A stretch of DNA of 64,000 nucleotides. It comes from Kryptolebias marmoratus. Its lineage: Eukaryota > Chordata > Actinopteri > Cyprinodontiformes > Rivulidae. A program made the translations under genes and the position numbers. The first letter of the stretch is position 1, and each line of letters starts with the position of its first letter. Location of the stretch: the NCBI RefSeq assembly GCF_001649575.2, contig NC_051434.1, positions 5,035,745 through 5,099,744 on the forward strand. Direction: 5' to 3'. Below, in pieces: positions 24,181 through 37,793 of this stretch. The notes below the pieces were generated by a model, which was given only the letters and a program-made list of their open reading frames with translations, made no database searches and was not told the origin of the DNA.

Positions 24181-27100
24181 GGGGCATGGTTTATTTCAAG
24201 GAATGCTACTTTTATTACACATGGTGCTGCGCAGATTTTGTTTATTATTCCTCATGTTTTATACTTTGCTCCCAGGAGCCACACTATCCTGCAATCTTTA
24301 AACTGGTCTCGATCAATATTTCTTCAGACTGTTTTCTTTGGACTTCAGCTGCTTTTTCACTTTTCTTCCGCTGTCTTCTCAGTCACGAAGCAGGCCAGAA
24401 CAGCATTATGGGCATTGGTTTTTTTTCAGGAAAGTGGAATAGTAAAGGACAAAAAAGTGTGAGGCCTAAAAAAAAATCAACCTATGTCTGTAGGTGACAC
24501 TGATCTATGTGAGCTCTGTCATCAGCTGATAAATAGATTTCTAGTCCTACAACTGAGTATAGATTTTTATTTTTATGGAAAACACATACTATATCCAAAC
24601 AAACATAAAGATGATGAATTGGGGTGTGCTGACTTGTGTCTGCATCAATCCGTTATCTATACAGTTTAAATTATTTCCTGATCCACCTTTCAGCACAGGA
24701 ACCCTGAAATAATCTCACATGTATTTACAGTAAACTACTACTCGTGTATTCATTTAGTTTTTTTAAATAAATGTGAACATTGCTAGATGTTAACTGAATA
24801 TACTTATTTATTGTTATAGTTGATTATAACTAATTACATTCTGTACATATGGATTATGGCACCTTTGAACTTTTATATTTTTGTAGCCATCTGTTGTGTC
24901 AGATGGTTTACATCAGACTTAAGTGCTAAAAAAATATAACATATTACTCAGAACCTAAAGAATTTGCATACCGCCCAGCATCTACAGAAGCAGATTTTTC
25001 TCAAGTATCACTTTTTCTGTAAAGGAATAATGATGAATATTAATGCATTTTCTTATTACAGACTAAAACTGAATGCACACTAAACTTCAGATATATAGCT
25101 CTGTACTGTGCACACATTTAAAATGATTTTTTAATAAGTGAGTGGGTGCTACTGCTGCAATAATTACCTGCAGTCATGCATACAAAGTACCATATATACT
25201 TATAATAATTCATTTATACTCAAAACTTCATTCTTCGGTGAAAGGATGAGTCTACAGGTTCAACTTCGGAGAAAACCTGAAGACAAACAAGTTTGATTTA
25301 GGAATGCTGAAATCATTGCACCTCTTACCTGAATTAAGAACCATTTTTGACACTTAAATTACAAGAAGAAGAAATTTGGACAGGTAAAAAGAGCAGAAAT
25401 CTTTGCTCTAACACTGAAATATGCACTGGTTATAATAACACTTAGCCACTTAGCTCCATTTAAACGCCCGTTTGTCAGAAGCATCTGGCAACAAATCCCA
25501 CTTTTCCCGACAGAGACGAATGAAGCTCTGGTGGTGACTTTCACAAAGGCTGCTGACAAATCAGAGCCTGAACTAATCCAGAGAGCAGACACGCCACATT
25601 TCTGTGCATCACTGTGCTTTTTAACTTCAGGGACTGGTAGGTGGCATATTAGGTGTTAAGTAGCCAAATGTTAAAAGAAAAAAAAGATAATTTTTTTAGT
25701 CTCTATTTGTAGAACCTGCATATATGCAGATATAAAAACTGAACATGTGAGACACATTAAATGAGTTACCATGTTTTTGGATATAAAAAGCAGTTCTAGC
25801 TCAGGTTTCAGCAGTTCATAGAAATAAAAGGTTGTTTTTTCCTCTGCCTTTAGGCTTGAGCTTTCAGATAAAGTGCAGCTGAAAGAATGAATGTTGTTTG
25901 CTTCATGTTGAGCTAAAGTTGAGCTGAAAGCAGCCTGACATCCAGCTACACTGTTTCTGTCACTCCATCACCACCTTGGAATCGATACGCTCCCCTTACA
26001 GTAAATCCACTATGTATGAGCATCAATCCACACAGTCAGACTGTCACATTATTGTTCTCCTGAAACTCCACGGCTCTTTATTATCTGCAAGCTGATCTGC
26101 TGCATCCCGATTAACGAGATAGTGGCGTTGAGTTTTAAAATGTTCTTCTTGTCCAGGTTTGACAGCTGCCTCTGATGAGAGAAGACAGAGAAGTCATAGA
26201 TGCTCTCTCCTCACGTCAGGGTTTCCTGTGCAGTCAGACGGAGCATGTGTAGGTTCTCTGATGCAGCAGGAGGTCCACGTAAAGTCCCGCAGCCGTTTTT
26301 AGACAAGCCGTTACATTGTGTATGTGTGTTCAATCTCTGATGTTGCAGTGGGTTTTGTTTCTGCCTGCAGGAAAAGTCAGGGGGTTGTTGTCATTCCGAG
26401 CTGCTCCATCACACGCTGAGAGGGATGTACGTACATATTTTTACATCTCAACGTGTACAGTGAGGGAAAGAAGCAACACATGCACAAAAATATACAATGC
26501 ACACAGACAGAGAGGAGAGAAGTACACACTGTGCACTCATGAACAAGTAAAACTCAAGAACACACAAATAAATATAAATAGACAAAAGCAGACTGTTTGC
26601 ACAGATCCTGTGACAGAAAAAAAACACTCAATATTCAAAAAAGAATCATGTTGAAAACCTGAAAATATGGCTCGGAAAACCTCCTAATGCCCAGAACCTT
26701 TTACTAAAGATTTATGCGGTGTTTGTGCTGTTTCTTCAAGCATTCATTAATCACAGCAGGAAAAGCATCTCAAAATAATGTCACTCTCCATACAAGCTAA
26801 AAAAATGAGATTTAGGAAAAATCACTAAAACTTGTTCTTAAAGATGTAGTAGGAGGAATGTTAAAAGAACCGTCAGATTAGTTAAAGTGAGTTCTGTGAA
26901 GATGGTGAACATTAAAGACCTAGCATTCCTTTCACGCCAGAGTTTCAAACTAAAATCATCTCATGATGAAAAACGACGGAATTGTAGCCATAATGTACTT
27001 TGGCAGCAGGCGATAAAAAGTTAGTTTTCCAAAAAAAAAAAGTCATGCTTATAAGAATTTATGTCATTTCTACTTCCACTATATGTGGCTTTTTATGAGG

Positions 27101-27424
27101 CAGAGAAACATGTCATGTTTAGTATGTTTTTTAGTCTAAAAAAACAACAATTCATAAAATTCTCTAAATTATTTAGTGTAAAACCCGAATTCTGTTCTGT
27201 TTTGTTGTTTTTATTTTGTGAAGCGGTGTCACAGAGGAGAAATTTTAGGGTTTAAAAGTCCTGGAACAAAATATGGGACCGTAGCCACAGGCTGTTCGTG
27301 TTGCAGACAAAAACCTTCCAAATTCCACTTACATGTAATGATAATAAATGAAAAACAACTGCCTGGAATTCATTTCTATTATCGCTATACGAAACTGAAA
27401 AATCTTCACAATAAAACACGTTAT

Positions 27425-27459
<35 letters not shown>

Positions 27460-27613
27460 ATATGAGAGAGAAAGAAATGAGTTTGCATGAATAAAACCTC
27501 ATCATCTCTCTGCCGTCAAAACCAAACTGGAGGCTCTGTGAAACTACATCATCCACTAATTGAATTTTCTCGTGCATGAAAGCTGGACAAACACACACAC
27601 ACACACACACACC
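27425..27613. repeat. Paired (GT)n and (AC)n microsatellites in inverted orientation
   Basis: A (TG)n run at 27427-27459 and an (AC)n run at 27590-27613, about 130 bases apart. They are complementary and could pair as a hairpin. Confidence 0.9.
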
Positions 27614-28284
27614 TCCCCACTGTAAAAACAGCAGAGCAGTAAATTGATGAAATGAATAATCCAGAGTTTTATTCATTGTTCTTCCTCCTGGTGAATTAGT
27701 CTCAGTTTCCTAAAAATGAAAAATTAAACCTCTGCAAACTGAGGCATTAAATTTGCAACATTCAAAAATCGTGACAGCTGGTTTGTTCAAAAAAAGTTAA
27801 AACTAAGTAAAAAATAAAGTCACAAATTCCTAAACTTAGTTCCTTTGTTTTGTTTTGTTTTTTTTGACTCTGCTAAAAAAGTTATTCTTTGACAATTTAA
27901 CCATCACATGTTCTGAAAAACATTTTTCTGAACACAGTTTTCTTGCTTTTGGTGTCACAGTTTGAGGGGAACTCAAACCGTTTGGCCACAGCAGGGTTTG
28001 TTCACAAGATCTGAATCTGAAAAACATTAAAAATGTCTCATAAATGCTAAAGCTGCAGGCTCACCTTGTTATGAGAAGAAGCATGAATAAACATTAAGTA
28101 CTGTTGGTTTTGGAAGTAGGTAGACTTTATGGGTAAAGCATTAATAATCGTGTTAATTTATAGCTTATTATGTATGAATCATCTTTAATTATTGATATTT
28201 TCAAGGTTAAATAATGATTTATTCTTGATTAAATTAGGCTAAATAAGGTGTCGTTATTATAAAGTGCTACCAATATTTTAAACA

Positions 28285-28560
28285 CATTAATGAATGACAG
28301 AAAATGTGAGCGCTCAAACTAGATGAATCCTCACTTTATGTTGTTGCTATTAAAGTGTTAAAGCTCTGTCTGTATATCTTCTTCTTCTTTCACTCCTCCT
28401 CCTCCATCTAACTCTTCTGTGTCCTTTGTCCTCACTCCAACTACCTCCATGTCCTCTCTAACTGCATCATGTGTCTCCTCTTTGTCTCTAACATCCTTCT
28501 GTCCCTCCTCTGCACATGTCCAAACCGTTTCTAACTTTATCTCCCAGTCCTTCAACCTGT
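28285..28560 (-). mobile_element. RTE-type LINE 3' fragment, second copy
   Basis: The complement of 28358-28540 carries the same GTTTGGACATGTGCAGAGG, TTAGAGACAAAGAGGAGAC and AGAGAGGACATGGAGGTAG blocks as the copy at 15580. The flanking tail GAGCGCTCAAACTAGATGAAT also matches in complement. Small deletions break the frame. Confidence 0.75.
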
Positions 28561-30084
28561 GCTGGACCTCTGATGTCCTCATTCCTAATCCTGTCCATCC
28601 TCGTCCCTCCCAAGAAGAACCTCAACATCTTCAGAGGGAGTTCAGACCTGTATTTAAAACCATCTGATCACAATCAAACAGCTAAAAGTTGTTTTAAACG
28701 GCTGTATGAGTTCAATGTTTCATTGAATACTGAATTTTTGTTGGATGAATGAAAACCTCAGTGTCATCAGACGTAGTTCGGGTTCTGTTTTTTGTTTATT
28801 TGTTGGGTTTTATTTTTTTGTTTGTTTGTCTCTGTCATTAAAGTTTGGGCTTCAGGCGTCTCCTTCTTTGTGTCAGGTTACCATGGTTACAGGTATTAGA
28901 GTCATTTAAGGCGAGACTAATGAAAAAGGCTCAGAGTCTCTCTGCCTTTCAGTGACGCAACGAGCAACGACATTAACTGGATTTACCGAGGAGAATTAAA
29001 TCAAGTTAATGGCATCATTTCCAAACACAAAACGAATCAGCTTCATCAGAGGAGGATTCCCCTGACATAACTGACCTTTTCTACCTGTTTTCAGCTCTCT
29101 GGATGAGACTCTTTTTTTAATTTATTTGGCTTTAATCTAACAGGAGCTTGTATTTTATATCTTTGGACACTGATTGACAACATGTTCCAGTATTACAGCA
29201 GAGATGCCTCACCTGCACAGCGTCAGTGCTGCTGAAGTGCACGGATCTTGTGAATTATTTGGTTTTGAACAGTGACGAGTGTTTGGCCTCCAGCTGAGAA
29301 ACTCCTCAGGCTAAAATATTCAGATCTTTAGTTCAGATTTCATTCTTTCTCCAGGGAGAGGCAGCAGGAAACAGCTGTTTAAAGTCCTTAAAAACATGTT
29401 GGAAAAGCCTGGAAGAAGATTTTTATTTCCCCCTTCAAACTCCAAGACTTTTAAATCAACTGAGTTGATACACTGTTTTACTTGAGACTAATTTTCATCT
29501 CATATTGTACAAACTTATTCACTCAATAACAGTTATTAATAATTTAGAGAAAACTGATGAAAAAACAACTAATGCAGTCAGCTGTTGAATTATTAACAAC
29601 GTTGTTGCAAAAGCTACCCATCTGAAGAATAAATCTTTAAAATAAAAAATGCAGAAGATTAATACAGTAATGTTTGAAAGATAAAGAATCCCTTTAGAGT
29701 CCTGGGAGGAGATAAAGGAAAATCCAGATGAATAAGTGATTGTGTTTGACATAAGAGATGAAATGGGTGAATCTGCAGCAGGGGCCGCTTCCAGAAGTGG
29801 GGGGCATACGGGGGCCACGGTTAAACTTAGGGTGGCACACCAAAACCAAAAGTCATAACAGAGTTTCAGGCGTTTTATTATGCTGTTGTCATATACTATT
29901 TGAAAACCACTGCAATGCAGGAGTGAAAAATCTTTCTGATACTTGTTTTTTTTCCTTCACAGTTGATGCAGTAATACTGAGATCAGCACAGTCACTGCTC
30001 AGCTTGTTGAAGCTTGTCCTCTCCTTCCTGAAAATCATATTTAGAACTGAAACTACCATTCGTTGAAAGAATGCATCGTGCCTT

Positions 30085-30880
30085 GAATCGTGACGTTTAC
30101 CCCTCAAACTTTTCCTCATTTTGTCACTTTAAAACCACAAACTCCAGAGTATTTTATTAGGATTTCATGTAACAGACCAACACAGAGCAGTGGAAGAAAA
30201 ATTACAAATTTTTCAGAAATAAAAGTTGTATTTTGTTGTGTGTTTGTATTCAGCCCCGTTTATTCTGATACCCCTGAATTAAAATCCAGTACAACCAATC
30301 AGAAGTCACCTAATTAGTAAAAAGTTGTGTGTCATTTAATCTCAGCTTAAATCCAGATGTTCTGTGAAGGCCTCAGAGGTTTGTTACAGAACATTAGTGA
30401 TCAAACAGCATCATGAAGACCAAGGAACACCTCACAGAGAGCTGTTCAATCTGTTCAAACCTACCAACACGTGGCCGTCCACCGAAGATGACTCTGTAGG
30501 AGCAGCAGAGACCCTCATGTAGACGGATCTGTCCACAGGACAACTAATAGTCCACAAATCTGGCTTTTATGGAACAGTGCTGAGAAAAAAAGTTAAAGAA
30601 AAAGCCAGTTTGCTACAAGTCATGAAAAGACACAGCAAACATGATTTAAGAAGCTGCCCTGGTCAGATGAGACACCAACTGTACTTTACATTATGTGTGG
30701 CAGAAAACTAACACTGCAAATCCCCCCTGAACACACTAACCCTGCTGTGAAACATGGCAGTGGCAGCATCATGCTGTGGGGATGCTTTTCTTCAGCTGGT
30801 CAGAGTTGATCCGAAGATGGACGGAGCTAAAAACAGGGTGATCCTGGACGAAAACCTGTTAGAGGCTGAGAACAAATTTA
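30085..30880 (+). mobile_element. Degenerate Tc1/mariner-type transposon
   Basis: Relic of a Tc1-like DNA transposon. The left end has GGATTTCATGTAACAGACCA followed by TATTCAGCCCC; the body keeps GCATCATGAAGACCAAGGAA, ACACGTGGCCGTCCACC, TCTGTCCACAGGACAACTA, GGTCAGATGAGAC and ATCATGCTGTGGGGATGC. These match, in order, the transposase gene of fish Tc1 elements, but large pieces are missing and there are many stops. The 3' third is lost by about 30880, so no catalytic product is possible. Confidence 0.85.
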
Positions 30881-32089
30881 ATATATATGGAAGAGAACCA
30901 TGAAGACCCCAAACCATCCCTGAGCTGCAGTTGAGTTGGAGTTTCTTAAGGAAATTAACAAATCAGTGCAAATCCTGGACATTTGAATGTTTGAAATGAA
31001 GTGGAAGATCTGGATTTCTTCAGTCATGATATAAAGGAACCATTTCTGTTCTTCTGATTCAGTCAGGAACAAGTTTTCTTCAACATTTCCAACATGATAT
31101 GGTTTCTTTACTGACAGCTTTAATGTACTTTATCAGTTAAGCAAAACAAAATAATATCTATGAATGACTCCGGTCTCATCTTTTTTACTAACTCTTAGTG
31201 TTTAAATATAGACAACAGATATATAAGTTTACATTTGTGAGATCTGGTAAATAGGAACTGAAGCCAAGTGTTATGATAATAAGTGAGAATTAATTTGCAT
31301 TAAATTTACATTAAATATTCTATTTCTGTTTTAAAATAAATTAAATGATGATTAAATGTAAATAAAACAGTGTGCTCTGATTTGCAAACTGCTGACACAA
31401 TATTTTTAATGAGATTTTCATTTTTATTTTACCTCGGTTCATATTTAGTGTCTGATTTGTGAGGAAAATTAGAATTCATTCACAAACAGATTATTATCAG
31501 AGTATTATCAGCATTTATTCTGAGAATATTTTATTGCTGTCAGTGGAGAGGTTATGTAATTTGGTTTCTTAGGAGAAAAAAAAGGATCACTTGAGAGAAT
31601 AATAAAAGTCTCAGGTTAAATGTCTTCGTGCAGCTCTGCAGAAGCTTTTCTGTTTGCGTCCCACACTTCCTCCTCTTCACCCACTCTCCCTCCTCCGCTC
31701 TCATGCCTCCTCTCGCTCAGCACCTCCACGTTTTAGGTTTTTTAAACCAACGCTTCTTTGGCCTGAAAGGCACTGAAATTCTTCCAGACTCCTTGAATCA
31801 TTTAACAGTATTATCAGCTGTAGAGAGGAAAATACAAATCCACTCCAAACGTAAACATTTTAAACAGATCATTGATGTTTTTCCAAACATTTGTTGACAA
31901 ACTGGAGGCCATCTTTGCTAATCAGAAAGTCAACGATGGGATAAATGATGACTTCAGCTGCTTGAAATGACATTTTTAATCTCATTAATGGCTCTAAAAT
32001 GTTTTATTCAAACTTTATTAAAGCATGTTGAAACATGACATATGGATTTATTATCGCTCATTGCCTAAAGTTAAAGGTGGACAAAAATG

Positions 32090-32800
32090 TCTGTTTCTAC
32101 AGCTGGTTATGTTCTGGAGTCAACCTCATTAAACATGGATGCCATAGACGTTAAAAAACACAAAATAGCTATGACTCAAATTTGAAAATATTGACCTAAA
32201 ATTTAGTGTGGTCGTAGCTGAGACTCCCCAGCACATATTCTGACCTCTAACTGTACAAGAGCATTTAAATATTTTGCCATTAATTATTTGGAGTCATATA
32301 ATGGATTTTGGTAAATCAATTAAAGATGGCTGCCATTTGAATTTAGAAACCACTAAAATGGCTGCAATACAATCAGTTTTATGGACATTGTTCTAAATTC
32401 TGATGCGTTAGTAGCTGAGAGTTATTCACATTTCATACTCCAAGTGCTTCTTCTTGAGCTAAACATCTTGGTATTAACTGTTGGAGTCAATCCTGTTTGT
32501 TTGTTAGCAAAATATCTTATAACCCACTGGCCAAATTTTAACGAAGCTGTCAGGAAATAATCTTTGTACATCTACAACTGATTAACTTATGGAGTCAAGA
32601 TGGCCACCACAGCTAACTGACATCAGCCAGTTTTACAGGTATAGAGGTAAAATTTTGGTGTGCTAGTAGCTGAGAGTCATTCACAACACATACTCTGAGC
32701 ATGAGATTGCACATAATGTTGTTTTGAAAGTTTGACTAAAATGGCTACAACTTCATTATTTGATGGCGTATGCATTCCTTTAAGAAATGTTAGATCTTTA
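32090..32800 (+). repeat. Dispersed repeat family A, copy 7 (three concatenated units)
   Basis: Three units with GGTGTGGTCGTAGCTGAGA-like, CTGATGCGTTAGTAGCTGAG and TGTGCTAGTAGCTGAGAGTC landmarks, separated by GGAGTCAA..ATGGCTGCCA and ATGGCCACCAC segments. The unit order is that of copy 2, so the element appears to multiply locally or to be longer than one unit. Confidence 0.75.
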
Positions 32801-34669
32801 AGATTAGTGAATAAAATCCAGCTGACGTTGGGTTATTAGCATCTGCAGTAAAATAAAAGTCAGAGTAATTGTAAGGATCCATGTTTCTGTGATCCAACTT
32901 GTGCTCAGACTCAGCTCCGCCATGCATGAAGAGGAAACTGACCTTGGCGTGTAAAAATCAGCGGAGTGACCCTTTAATACCACCATTAGCACAACTGGCC
33001 CATCATTACACGGTCGAACTGCGGCAGAAACACCTTCTCAATTTTTCCGCTCCACTTTGATTCAGATTGGAGAAGAAAAGCTCTGACCTCAGCCAGGTTC
33101 AGAAAACTTCTTCAGAACTTTTTTTTTGCATTTCTTTGATTTTACGCAGATGGTTCTTCAAAGGCTTCAGGGCCTGTTCTGTGCGATGAGTCTTCATGGT
33201 TAGAGTGACACTTCTGAGGTCAGCGTGATTTGTTCCGTCCAATCTAATTACTTTTTTTAGCTTTCACACATTTTCCGAGGCAGCAGCTGCAGCCTGGAGG
33301 GGCTCTGGGACTTTATATTCGTCCTATTAGAGGAAGAAACACACCACTCTGTGTGTGCTAACCTCTACTATGATGAATCAGCACAAAAGTGTAAATAATA
33401 ACCACATGACGCGATAAACATCAGTTTTAAGGGATTCATTTCTCTCCGGGACACATTGACACATGTGAGCTGTTTTTCAGAAGTCATCTTTTTTTTGGGT
33501 TTGTTCTTGAACAAGTTTAAAACCTGAAGGTGAGCGGAATAATAATGAGGAAGGTGAGAAAGACTGGCCGTGAAATATTAAAGATGGAGGGAGGAGAGGG
33601 TTTAAACGCACAGACTCAGCAAATCCTTCAGACTTCTTGCGCTTGTCTTGTTCAGACTGATCAGGCTCAGAGCTACACGCTGCATGCAAAGTGAGATTTC
33701 AGGAGGTTTCTTATTAAAAAGAAACCTGGAGAGGGGAAAAAAACAACAACTCTGTGGTTCCACAGGAGCTGTGTGTTTGTGCAACATTAATTTGTAAAGC
33801 TCAGAAAACATGGGCGTCCGACAGCTTGGCCATGTGGGACAACAGACTGGAGCTATTTTTGGTCCATTAGTCAGTCAGACCCCAAAAATCGAGACAATAC
33901 CATTTGTTGTTTAGAAGTTTTGTATTTTCCACATTGAAAAAGGACAGAAATCACACTGAAATTGTTGTTGCTCTTTGTATGTGCATGGAAACACTTTAGT
34001 TTCGGTCCTGAACATTTTGTTTCTCAGCATCAGGTTTTGGACCCGGAAAACAAAAGACTGAAAAACAAAATCTGACAAAATTTGATGCCAAATTGAGTTT
34101 GGCTTTAATCTACATGTGGGCAGAAAATAAAGAGCTTTTTCCCAGAAGGACGCGTTTTAAACAAACAGCACCCACATTCCCACCCACAGACTGCTGGCAA
34201 GAGGACTGTGTGAGTCTGAAAGGCAATAACTTAGAAAAAGAAAGCTTGGTTTTCTTAGGACAAAAAGTATTCTTGAAAACACAGTACCCTGTCACACAAA
34301 AACGAACAGTCAAGCCAAATTTTATTTCTACAGGCCAATAAAACACCACAGCTGAGCTAAGTGCTGTGAAAATTTATGAAACAATCTGTGATAAATGCAA
34401 ACTTCAGTCAACCATTAAAGAAAAACAAATACTACTTGTAGGGCAAAAAATAACAATTTTCATTAGTTTATTCATATCAGTTCTGTCAGAATCATAAAGT
34501 GGATTCATTTGCATTTAACAGGAAACAATCATTTTACTTATTGTAACTCAACAATCTTTGCTTTAATGTGCTGTTATTAATATATAAAGTATGTCTCATA
34601 GAAATAAGCTGAACAAACAAAAAACATCTGATTTTAGAACCTTTGACTCCATGTCAAGCTAAGACTGTT

Positions 34670-35060
34670 ATGGTTTCAGGTTTGGAGCTGTTTTAGTTTA
34701 TATCTGCTTATTTTTCTTATTTTCTGCTTTATTTCTCCTCAGTTTTAGTCTCTTTTTCCTGAGTTTCATTTTCTCCGTTGTCTGATATATTTCCTGGTTG
34801 ATCGTCGCCACCACTTCTGTCTGTCGTTAGCTCACCTGCAGCCCCTCCCACCTGTACATCATCCTTATTGGTATTCTCAGCCGTATTTTTCCCCAAAACT
34901 GTCAAACTTCACGGTTTTCCTTTTTGTTTGTGGACTGCGTGCTTTTGGCAGCGCCTTCGTTTTTTGTTTGTGTGACATGAAGTTCATTAGTATTCTCTGC
35001 TGGCCTCCCGCCTGCTTAGTCCTGTGTTTGGTTGCTTCTCTGACTACTCACTGAAACAAG
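34670..35060 (+). repeat. C/T-rich dispersed element, possible solo-LTR remnant
   Basis: Contains GTTTCAGGTTTGGAGCTG, TTCCTGGTTGATCG, GTTAGCTCACCTGCAGCCCC and TTTTTGTTTGTGGACTGCG, ending GGTTGCTTCTCTGACTAC. This composition is typical of fish LTR-like dispersed repeats, but no terminal repeats or primer site could be confirmed. Confidence 0.35.
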
Positions 35061-35547
35061 AAGAAAAATCAATTTACATGTAAATGGGGTGTAGTTTTAT
35101 TTCTTACGTTTTATCATTCCTGTGCACACAGTAAAACAATATGTTCATCTGGAACATTCGGAGTTATTTGTGATTAAGGATTTTTACACTTTATAGCTGA
35201 ATCAAAGTGTTTTGACCTCCTGGCAGCTTTTTTCTCTGCTAAGCCAAGAAGAAGAAAAAGGAAATGTGTCATTTCTAAGATAAATGTTCTATGAAGTGAG
35301 TGGAATATTTAGCACTTTGAATATAATTGAACCTGGGTCTTTTTGTTGATTTAAATGGTATAATTTTGGTGCATTAGTTGTTTTATGCACTTTAGCTTTC
35401 GTTTGATTGGTTTGTTGATTACTTGATGAAGAAAAAACAATTTTGATGCTATTATTTTTCAAATTAAAACAAGATTTTGCTTCTTACATCTACTGAAGTT
35501 CAAGGGTTTGATTTGTTATTCTACGATGATTTAAAAAATTGGCTTGA

Positions 35548-35928
<381 letters not shown>

Positions 35929-37793
35929 CAGGCAGCCTGAGAGGCAGCAACCCTGACAAACCAATTGTTAAACTGAGGTGACGATCATTCTGAGAAAAAG
36001 AAGAGCAGAAACACAAATGCAAATTTTCTTACTGGAAATCCTTTCACAAATAACCCAGAGCCACAAGGTCTTAAAAACAGATTTTTAACCATGAAGAACT
36101 AGTCACAACAAATCCTATTCAGTTCTAAAATTAAAATCCATCATGTTGAACCTTAAAGATTGTATATCAAAGGGCTGCAACTCAGAATTGTATAAAATAG
36201 GCAATTTCTCTGTTGCAGTGTCATTCAATTCTGAGGATCTGAGACCAAGTAACCAGCGAGCTGTGTGGGCATGTTTTTTGCGTGGTCAGTTTTTGAAAAT
36301 CTGCTTGCAAAACCCAATTCTAGGCCATGCAGATTATTTCGTTGCCCACATCCTATCAGCCTTGGCCCACTTTGTACCCACCTTGGCAGCCGCCTCCATG
36401 TTTATAGTTTAATCTTCTGGAGGACACTTAAGAAATAAAAATAAGCCAATTTGGACCAGTAGGTGATGCCCACAACAAAACCTAAAGGGGTTCAAGATGG
36501 GTCTCATAGATGCCCTCTCTGACTCTCTTGGTAAGAAATTTGTTGCAGAAATGTTCAAAATTTACAAGACAAAACTGTGAGTCTCTACGAGTCATTCTGG
36601 AGACGCCATCATGAATGTCACTGGCCTACTAGTCCCAGCCCAGTGAGATACCACCTTTATCAAAATAAAGACTTGGACAGGTGTCAAATCTAACTTTGAT
36701 TTCAACACTTTTCTTTAACTTATAACTCAATATGTAGAGGGTTTTTTTTTTTAAACTTAATATTTGAATCAATCACCACATATATTAACTCCTGAGTCAC
36801 CCTTTCAGTAACTCACAGGGACAACAAAGTTTAAATTAGCAAAATATGGCTTGCAAAAAGTTCAGCAGAAGTGAAAATGTGCTCATTAGGCCAGTTTTTG
36901 TCACAAAGACTTAAATCGATCATATTGCGTTTGTTTTGACTGGTTAGTCAAATCAAAGGCACAATAAGTTAAAACAAAACTTGTGGTTGGAGTTCGAAAA
37001 CATTTTAAAACTATGTGAAATTTCAAACTGTTCTTAGGCTTAAATTTCCTTAGAGGCACTTGAATCCAGTGTGAGTGATGAAACCACTCACCAGAGTGGC
37101 AGGACAACAGAAAGAAAAAGTGCATTTTGTGTTTTTACTGCTTGGAGTCTGATTGTCGCCTCGGTGTGCCCGGCAGGCGGCACATCTGAGCAAAAACACG
37201 GCAGCTGTTTGAGGACACAAACATTCAAAGAAAGAGCATTTGCTTAACAAAAATAAAGAATATCTAAACTTCTTTTGAGTGACAAATATTTCACAAAAAA
37301 ACAGATTTGCGTCACAGTTTGCAACATCGGCGCAAACTTGGTTGAAACACAACAAAGAAACTTGGAAAGTGATTGATCTGCAGTCTGCAGCGCTGGTTTC
37401 TGCTCAGATCTGGTGAAGGTTGTAGGAATCCCTCCGCTCTGCAGCGCTCCGACAGCAGCACTGCAGGATTCAGCAGTGATGCAGTGAGAACAAGGAGTGA
37501 ATGTTGGAGCGTGAAAGGTGAGCAGGGATTTCATCAACTGCCTGCTGGGCACCATGTTAGGGTTGCTGTCTCTCATGGGAGAAGATTTGTTTTGTCTTTT
37601 TGTTTCCCCCCCCCTTTAAAGAAACATAGACTTTTATTACTAACAGACTTTAGGAACTTATCCAAACAGTTTGTGAAGCCCCCAGTGTTATTTCTGAGCG
37701 GTGGATGTGGAGGTGGATGTGGAGGAGGTGCAGGAGGAGGCCCGGGAGAGCTGAGAGTGAACAAAGCTGCGTTGAATCGGTTTGACTGCAGAA
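35929..37793. other. Cortexin 3' UTR and intergenic DNA
   Basis: The first part is likely cortexin 3' UTR; candidate AATAAA signals lie near 36434 and 36664. An open frame at 36143-36412 has no recognisable family and biased AT-rich sequence. A GC-richer patch at 37370-37760, with a donor-like GTGAAAG|GTGAGC near 37519, could be the promoter or leader exon of the tentative gene at 37794. Confidence 0.45.

Noticed and set aside
36143..36412. 89-aa open frame downstream of cortexin
   Set aside because: No family recognised, no promoter or splice support; probably 3' UTR or repeat sequence.
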